DNA of 64,000 nucleotides from Hetaerina americana (Eukaryota > Arthropoda > Insecta > Odonata > Calopterygidae), in the NCBI GenBank assembly GCA_022747635.1, contig JAKTNV010000173.1, positions 186,001 to 250,000 of the forward strand. Direction: 5' to 3'. The notes under the pieces were generated by a model. The model was not told where the DNA came from. It worked only from the letters and a program-made list of their open reading frames with translations, and did no database searches. Positions within the stretch are counted from its first letter, which is position 1. Every line of letters starts with the position of its first letter. The position numbers and the translations under genes are program-made. Of this stretch, positions 56,800-64,000 are shown piece after piece.

Positions 56800-57150
56800 T
56801 CCATGGGGTGTTAGGACACCACCCGTAATTTAGAAAGAAACCGCATGCAAAAGCCACAAATTAATACATTCACAAAAAAACATGGCATACATTCATGCAA
56901 GAACACTTACACCCCACACACATGCAAACACTCAAACTACCAACTAACATACACATGCACCTGAAAGTATACCTAACTGCCTTGCAGTGTTTAACTTTGC
57001 TCCAACTTGTAAATTCAATGTTTTTAATATTTCTAAAGTGACTTTGGTCTCTTACTATTATGAGTTCTGATTGTTCGGGGAAAGAATGAGTAATTTGTAT
57101 CTATCTGTACTGGAATCTATCTCCCTTATTTTATCTTTGTGGCCTGATTG
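56800..57150 (-). repeat. CR1-like LINE 3' UTR and extreme C-terminus
   Basis: Closely matches 3530-3875 (GGTGTTAGGAC..CACCCGTAAT, CATGGCATACATTCATGCAA GAACACTTACACCCCACACA, TTGTTCGGGGAAAGAATGAG). Truncated at both ends. Confidence 0.75.
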
Positions 57151-57605
57151 AGTCTGTAGTCAATTCTTCCATTCTTGCCTCTTCAACAATTTCCGAATAT
57201 AATTTACACTCAATTATATCTGTTCATGGAATCATGTGGCCTAAGTTAAATAGAAATAATTGATGATTTCAAATTTTCCTCATTTTTCAAATTATTTATT
57301 ATTTCGGGCATGAAAAAATACATTTGATGAGATAATATCAGATAAATATATTTTGCCATCTTTTTAACGCCAAAAAGGCCTATTGTTTGCTCATTTAATG
57401 AGTAGGCCAATATTTTTGCAAAAAACGTATTGCAATCCATGAAATACTTTAATTTGTTAATTCTTAAACCAATTTTTAAAGTTATTTAAGTATTGGAAAA
57501 TTAATTATTGAAATAATCCCTACGATACATTTTTCTTGACGCAGTGTACAGAAACGACGGTTGGGTAGTTGAATAAGGATATTTAGAAAATATCTATGAA
57601 AACTT
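57151..57605. other. AT-rich unassigned sequence
   Basis: Nothing recognised. Confidence 0.4.
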
Positions 57606-57609
57606 TGAA

Positions 57610-57945
57610 ATCAAGTTAGATTTTTTGCTGCACGAAGACTTGGATGATGAAAGCCGTAGATTGGAGGCTTTTGAAAAGTATTACGGAGAAAGACAGAAAA
57701 GTTTGAATGGACAGCGAAAAAAATTGACGAAGTGCTAGGTACGGTGAGGGAGGAGAGGGGAATGCTGGCATAAAACCAAAAGAGGCAGGAAATGTGGATG
57801 CATAGCATGTTGATTGGCAATAGGGTGTTGAAGACTGCGACAGAGGGGAGAATGCAAGTCAAAGGGTAGGATGAATAGGATAAGGATATTGGATGGAATC
57901 AAAGGAAGGAGAAAATATGCGGCATTGAAGGATTTATTTTGGTGC
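57610..57945 (+). repeat. RTE-like LINE 3' fragment
   Basis: Reads DESRRLEAFEKYYGERQK, then GTVREERGMLA-like text, AGNVDA, GVLKTATEGRMQ and RIGILDGIKGRRKYAALK, colinear with 40265-40600 of the reference copy. Frameshifted. Confidence 0.65.
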
Positions 57946-58094
57946 AGATTGTCAGGTTTGCATTTTAAGGAGAAGCTAAGATAAGGAGAATCTAGGGCTC
58001 TTCTAATCTTCGTCAATCCGAAACCTACCTTATAACGATAGACTGCCAAACTGAATTTACATTAAGTTTTGAAATTAAATCTGAAGTAATGGAT

Positions 58095-58420
58095 GCTTAA
58101 GTAGTAGTATTTAGGGTAGGCGACCAACAGCTAAGGTCATTTCCATCATTAGGAATGGACAGGAAAGGAAGACGGGTGGGGAGAAATCCGGCGTCGGCAT
58201 TAGCCTACTCTTAACGACAGGCGCCAAGGGGTCCGCGGCTTAACGTCCCATCCGACAGACGGCGTACTCACTCAAAGTGGCCTCCGCAAAGTACCTCAAG
58301 TAGGGATCGAGATAACTCTGAAAAATATTCAACACCGCCGGGATATGAACCCAGGCCCTCTGGGGGGAAAGCCAGTACGTTAGTCACCGCCTCATCACTG
58401 ATTTCCATGGCTGCTTAAAT
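58095..58420 (-). mobile_element. SINE family B copy
   Basis: Close match to 805-1120 throughout. tRNA-like head at 58340-58420 on the minus strand. Confidence 0.75.
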
Positions 58421-58477
58421 CCTATAACAAGTAAATATATGAATTAACAGGTTTAATTCATTTTTAATCCAAGAGGA

Positions 58478-58650
58478 TAAGCCTAATGAATAACTGATTG
58501 AAGCAATTTTTCACTTGATAAATGTGATATTATATAATGTGTGATATATAATATAAAATGCGATTAAATATTTTCCACTTGATAAAATTTCCACTAAATA
58601 AATTTCCATTATCAAGTGGAAAAGTGCTACGATTAGTTATTCATTATGTG
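58478..58650. repeat. Foldback, about 40-bp arms
   Basis: TAATGAATAACTGATTGAAG ... CACTTGATAA (from 58481) is complementary, with a few mismatches, to 58609-58650 (TTATCAAGTGGAAAAGTGCT ACGATTAGTTATTCATTA). A second CACTTGATAA/ TTATCAAGTG pair lies inside. CTTTTCCAC links it to the Penelope-like pieces. Confidence 0.7.
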
Positions 58651-60925
58651 CGACTTCCATCTCATCACGCCTGAAGCTACTCAAAGACTCTGAACTGAAG
58701 CTACTCAAAGAGATTGCATTGCAACAATCACATCCGGTCGCAACTGTTTATTGAGGTGATTTTATTTCCGTAGGTAATATATATCCTGGCATAATTCCTA
58801 GACGCACATTGCTGATTGGTAATACACCTCGTTGCACCTATAAGCTTATCGATTATCGTATTGAATTTGAAGAGCTAGTTTTCAACTAGATGAGCAATTT
58901 ATGCAAGATTTTTAATGGATAAGACAGGATTTAAATGGCGTACTTTGCTGCAGTATCTGCACCGCGAGCACATCTCTTAATAGACGGATAGATGCAAAAT
59001 GTACAGCTTAAACCGCCATTATGCTGGAGACGCGAGGGTAAGTTCTGTATCAGACTCCCGGGGAGAGTGGAATCGGTAGAGGAGGGGGGGGGGGTGGGCG
59101 GAGGTGACGGGGATATCATGGGACAGCAGGGGGCATCAGTTCGGGGTCTCCGGAGAGGTCGCGCTCGCCATATCCTAAACGGTGACTTTTGCTTGACGTG
59201 TCCCCGAGTCCCGTGAAAGAGCAACACGGAAACGGGAGGTTGTTTCTCCACCCCTCCAAACCCCTATTGACCTAAACCTTCATCTGCTCAACAAGGAGAA
59301 GGGATGGGCGGGGTAAAAGCGACCCTGACAACGAATGGGCGTTCTTGTCCTTTTGTGTTCTTCGGTTTGGGGTGGGGGAGAAAGTATGGGGAGTGCAATC
59401 GGTTTTGCGTGGGTGGCTCGAGGAGGGCTTTGCGGTCTGTTTGGATGAGTCTCCCTCCCCACTCTGCCTAACGTCCTCGAAGGGTCGAGGAAACGGGTAA
59501 TGGTGGGGTGGGTGGGAGCCGGGGTGGTAGAACTTCGCGGGGAGGAATGTTCTCTCCTCCCTGCGGTCCTTTTCCCCTTCCCTTTTCTCCCGTATCGGGT
59601 CCATTCTGCCACGTCGAGAAAGTGGGAATTAATTTAGTATGTGGTTCCCTGTTTGTGTAGAGGCTCACCTTTTATTCACTCGCACCTCCAATATGCTCCA
59701 AATCCTAGAGGAACGCGAAGGGAACATGTTTACGGAAGGGGTAAATGGGTAGTCATAACGATTACTCCATTTTAAGGGTATATCTGATTAATTATTTGGA
59801 CCGGAGTTTGTTCATTGCTCACTGTTACATATTAATGTTTAGAGTAACATTTAAATCTGAGAGAGAGAAGGAGAACTTAAAGTTTCACCTTAATCCACGT
59901 GTGCTATGACATTATATATAATAGTCCATGCACAAAGAATGCTGAAAGCACAAAACTATTAAAAGAGAGATGGAAAATAATTCCAATAGATAATGAAAAA
60001 CTGCTATGGAAATATTTTTAATAAATTTGAATCATTTGAACAGTGTTTCACATACTACCAGGTGAGTTCAAGTAAAAATTCTCCTGATTTTTTTCCAGCA
60101 AAGTTCTTACGCCATGAACTTACAACTTCTGTTATCTCCCAATATACTCAACGCGTCAGCGTGTTGGCGTGCATATAGTTAACAACGCCAATGCTATAAT
60201 TCATGGCTATCGAGAATACTTCAGTTTGAAGTTCCTTTTGCCCACTGAAAAAACCGACTGGTCCGTGGCGTAGGCGTCTTGAATTCATTGCCACAAGACT
60301 TTGTTCGACCTTCTTTGAACTGCCACGTACCCACGGTCGCCAATTTTATACACATCGCCAAAGTACAATCACTGATGGTCTCACTCAATTGGAGATGAAT
60401 TTCGACAGCTGTTAAAGCCATGCAAGTGGGGAAAACGGATTATTATATACTGCTCTTGTGCCCTAAATGACGCAATTATTAAGCAGATTAAACGCTTCTT
60501 ACTCTTCTGGCAGCTTACAAACCCTGTGAACTGTGCGGTGCAGAGATTTTTTCTAAAATTTATAGAGAGTACCCGTGTATTTTTATCTCAGCCACACCCC
60601 TCTATTCCTGATGAAAATGTTTAGTGACCTTAACACTTAATGGGCCTCATTTTTATAAGAAAATTAAGGTTTCTGACATGATTGTTTGCTGCCGATACGT
60701 GGAGCGTAATTGAAGTTTTATTGGGGGTTGTGGCATTTTACCGAATTTGGTAAATAGTCGATGTAATACTTAAATGAATTACTTAGAACTATTCTGTAGC
60801 ATGCGTTGACTATGTGGTATCTGCATGAATATACTAAGAAGAACTGGCTTATAGAGGGTGAGGAAAAGAAGCATCCGTCATAACCAAGAAATGAGCTTGG
60901 AATTGAGAATGTGGGAAGCTTATAG
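58651..60925. other. Unassigned; GC-rich block 59020-59620
   Basis: The GC-rich block has a run of G at 59084-59093 and is open on both strands (58931-59251, 59272-59604 and 59280-59612 minus; 58992-59216 plus) with Pro/Ser/Arg-rich chance-like products. The flanks are AT-rich with nothing recognised. Confidence 0.35.
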
Positions 60926-60929
60926 TAGT

Positions 60930-61062
60930 AAAAGCCATTTAGGTAGGCCGCTGACAGCTAAGGTCACGTGCTGCATCAGGGTTAAGAAGTTGTTTGGTAA
61001 GGGCAGGATTTGCTTAGAATGAAGGAGGCTCCGAAATCCGGGACATGGGGATTAACCTACTA
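60930..61062 (-). mobile_element. SINE family B, distal part of a split copy
   Basis: TTTAGGTAGGCCGCTGACAG CTAAGGTCA and GGGGATTAACCTAC match 58110-58210. The element resumes at 62316. Confidence 0.65.
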
Positions 61063-62315
61063 CGAGGGTGGTCCCAGAAGTACCCGACCCAACAAAGAAA
61101 ACACAAAAAATTTGGAAAAAACGTATCTATTTTTCGACATAATCTCATTTCAGCTCTATATATTTATCCCAGCGATGTTCAGTAACTTCGATACCATTTT
61201 TATAATAAGAACTGTCTTGCTCCTCAAAATAGCCATTGACAGCCGATATCACTTCTTCACGGTTGGAATATCTTTGACCACCAAGCCATTTCTTCAAGTT
61301 TGCTAACAGAAAATAATTAGTAGGGTGCATGAGGTGGCAATTCAAACTTTAATTAATGAATTTTGGCCATTGCAATAACGGATTTGTGAGCTGGTACATT
61401 GTCATGATGAAACAACACTTCCTTTTTAGCCAAATGCGGCCGCTTTTGCTTGATTTCTTCGCTTAAACGTTGCAATAAGTAGGCATAATACTCGCCGTTG
61501 ATAGTTTTTCCCTTTTCCAGATAGTCAATGAAAATTATCGCACACGCATCCCAAAAAAAACGACCCCATTACCTTGCTTGCAGATGAAACGGTCTTCGCC
61601 TTCTTTGGAGGCGGTTTTCCCTTTGGAATCCATAGTTTTGATTGTACTTTTGTCTCGGGTGTGAAGGAAAGTTATGAAACGGCGCAAACGTTGTGCTTTG
61701 TTGCTGTGAAACTTTGCTAAACACTCAATTGAAACATCTTCACGACACTGGTTTTGCTCAATTGTGAGCAAACGCGGCACCCATCTTGCAAATAGCTTTC
61801 TCATGTCCAAATTTTCCGTTAATATGTGATTTACTGCACATTTTGAATGCCTTCTATACCTGCTAGCTCGCGCTTTTTCAGTCGACGATCACCCAGTAAC
61901 AGTTTGTGGATTTTCTTCACCTTTTCTGGAGTCGTCACCTCATTTGGTCAACCAATTCGATGCTCGTGTTGACAGCTCGTACAGCCTCGTTCAAACTCGC
62001 ATACCTAATATTTTACTATTGCAAAAGAAGGAGCAGACTCACCCAGAGTAAAATCCAGTTCTGTTTTTGTATTGGTTCGGCTGAGGCCTTTCAAATAAAA
62101 GTATTGTATCGCATAACGATGACCAATTTTCTCCATTTTCACAAATTCACTGAAAGCGTTCACTATTAATGGCTGCCATACAAATACTAAACAACGTAGC
62201 GTCTTAAAACATGAAATATATACATTATAGATAGTGCAATTTCTAATACAGCGATATTTTTCAAACAACTAACGCCATCTCTAGGTCAGGCCGGGTACTT
62301 ATGGGACCACCCTCG
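61063..62315 (-). mobile_element. Near full-length decayed mariner in a SINE
   Basis: Ends CGAGGGTGGTCCCAGAAGTA (61063) and the complement of CGAGGGTGGTCCCATAAGTA ending 62315. TA at 61061-61062 and 62316-62317. 1253 bp. Same family as 38333. Confidence 0.9.
61127..62136 (-). pseudogene. mariner transposase, many lesions
   Basis: Start at 62136 (MEKIGHRYAIQYFYLKGLSR TNTKTELDFTLGESAPSF). Then MRKLFARWVPRLLTIEQNQC, KGKTINGEYYAYLLQRLSEE IKQKRPHLAKKEVLF, HHDNVPAHKS (second catalytic Asp kept) and LLANLKKWLGGQRYSNREEV. The third catalytic Asp appears as Asn (MHPTNYFLL), and PYSPDL before it is mostly deleted. A TGA interrupts the final GDYVEK block; the original stop is at 61127-61129. Confidence 0.85.
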
Positions 62316-62455
62316 TATTAACTGGCCCGACTTGAAATGAGCCATATAGATTTCAAGTCGGAATCGGGATAACCCTGAAAATTCCTGCCACCTCTGAGAC
62401 TCAAAATGGACCCTTAGGGTTCGGAAGCCAGTAATTAGCCACCGCCTACCATACC
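62316..62455 (-). mobile_element. SINE family B, proximal part with tRNA head
   Basis: TCGGAATCGGGATAACCCTG AAAATTC, GGTTCGGAAGCCAGTA and TTAGCCACCGCCT match 58300-58395. Together with 60930-61062 it forms one SINE. Confidence 0.65.
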
Positions 62456-64000
62456 TCCGAGGAAGCTTGTATTTGAAATCCCTGGCCATTGAAAGTAAAA
62501 TAAAAACCACTGGCCTAGAATGAGATAGGGTATTGTAGTGGGGAGTTTTATCAGTCAGTTTATTTCCTAATGAAGAACTCTACACAGACTCAGATACGAA
62601 CAGACGTTCAGTGTATTATTTGGAATCAATATCGGAAGAAATATATGAAAAAGTGTTAAAATGCATTTTAAAGGGAAAATATATAGATTTCGGGTTGATA
62701 TTTTCATAACTATTCAGGTAGATATTTTATTTTTTCTTTTAGAGTATAATTACGAAATTATACCATTTTGCAACAATCTATAAAATATTTATCAATTCAA
62801 ATAATTTTTTTAATGGAAAATTATTTTCAAGTGGGATTATGCGAGAGATAAAATGGTGTTGAATATCTCGGTGTCCTAGCTTTATTCCTTGTTCATAAAT
62901 GAGTAGATTTATATCTGTTTAGTATTTTATTGTTCGCAGTTTTGTCACTTGCAACCCACTCTAGGCGATTTGTTGAGCTAAAAAAATACCAACCCATTTT
63001 TGGATTACGTTAGTAAATAACATATCAGCCACTATTTCTGTGGAAAGGTATTTTTTAAATTAATTTTTCCTTGTCAAGTTGAGATGTATTTTTACCTCTT
63101 CTTTTACCAAATGGTAATATTTGTCCAGAATATGTTTGCATCAGAAATTCAATAATTAATGGAAATTAAAGAGGGTAACAGGAATGAATCACGCAGAGGA
63201 ATATCAATAAATAGCATGAATGTAATAAGGATGTGAAAGATTAAATTGGCGGTTATGGCGTGCATACAACTGAGGTTATTGATTTTCAAGTTTATTGCAC
63301 GATTGAGGCCAAATCGTGTTCTGAAGTTGATTGATAGAAAGGGTACACACACTAATACGACAGCCATACCTCCAACCGGCGATCGTGTCGTTTTCCAGCA
63401 AGTGCTTTACCTAACTGACAAACTAAGTCGATGATCTTATGGAATTCTACCATCTGCATACTTAGCGAGTAAGAAAAAATCCATTAATCCTTGTACGAAT
63501 GAAAAACTGATGGTGCAGATAACTATTTTCAAAATTAATTACGCAGAGATGCTTAATTTCGTTGTAACCCTAGTTGAGCGAAGCTTCCATAAAGCCTTAA
63601 GCTTCAATAAAGCCGTGCAAACATTAGAATTTCCGTGGAATCTCTCATCTCCAGCAGAATTTGATGTTTCAAAACATTCCTCCGAAGAGCGCATTGCTCA
63701 ACTCTTCTCATCTTCTCGCTGAATTCTGTCGTAATATTCGATATTTTGCTTCTAACTGCAGCTACTTTCACGCATATTAATCTCTCGTATTATTCTAAGC
63801 TGGAGTGATCGACTCAATGACCTGCAAGGTGAAATTAGGAGTACCAACAAATGTTGGATATCTGCGGTAACAGGTGGAAATTTGCTTGGTAAAATACTTG
63901 TTTACATAAGGTCCGTTATAATGAATGGCGTTTTCATTGCGTTGCAAACAAAATTTTTCTCGCGAAATGTAGAACTTTTTCTTTCCTCGTATGGGATCCA
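62456..64000. other. AT-rich unassigned sequence
   Basis: CAAGTGCTTTACCTAACTGA CAAACTAA at 63399-63426 faintly recalls the LINE text at 40956-40990. Otherwise nothing recognised. Confidence 0.35.

Noticed and set aside
59040..59620. Overlapping 106-110-aa minus-strand frames as host exons
   Set aside because: G-rich plus strand forces Pro/Ser/Arg-rich products in two frames at once; no supporting signal.

Overview
The window looks like repeat-dominated, AT-rich intergenic DNA from an animal, most likely an arthropod (probably an insect). The reasons are many mariner-type DNA transposons, eroded non-LTR retrotransposons (LINEs), tRNA-derived SINEs, long (TA)n arrays, and no operons or bacterial gene density. 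I recognise no intact host protein-coding gene. Nearly every interpretable open frame is a transposase or reverse-transcriptase remnant, or an antisense shadow of one. The species cannot be fixed from the sequence alone.

Layout. 0-5.7 kb: plus-strand 3' pieces of one LINE family (called RTE-like below), one SINE-B and the 3' end of a second, CR1/Jockey-like LINE. 5.76-7.84 kb: the C-terminal end of a CR1-like LINE split by a nearly full-length mariner (6105-7393). 9.5-15.1 kb: mariner tails, LINE pieces and a foldback with hammerhead-ribozyme-like motifs (10723-11080). 15.1-16.4 kb: two hairpins, then a 753-bp deleted mariner against a (TA)n array. 17-25 kb: LINE pieces (one split by a ribozyme-bearing palindrome), a decayed mariner and SINE-A. 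26.8-29.3 kb: (TA)n, a foldback, a second copy of the 6.1-kb mariner family with an internal deletion, and a tRNA-containing tandem dimer flanked by 13-bp direct repeats. 30-34.5 kb: a LINE split by an old mariner, then a Penelope-like terminus with a hammerhead motif. 36.9-46 kb: LINE pieces, the near-identical second 753-bp mariner (42374-43126) and two older mariners. 47-58.7 kb: SINE-A, SINE-B, LINE pieces, a mariner sitting inside (TA)n (53737-54663) and two more foldbacks. 58.7-64 kb: GC-rich DNA, then a SINE-B split by a mariner (61063-62315).

How the parts relate. The insertions give a relative age order: LINEs and SINEs are the older layer, mariners cut into them at TA dinucleotides, and the 753-bp deleted mariner pair is the youngest because its copies differ by only two bases by eye. 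No mariner here encodes an intact transposase, so any movement would need enzyme supplied from elsewhere. The most unusual signals are the hammerhead-like motifs whose stem II covaries among three loci, the cluster of long palindromes around them, and the tRNA-containing dimer. All alignments were done by eye, so boundaries of decayed elements are approximate.
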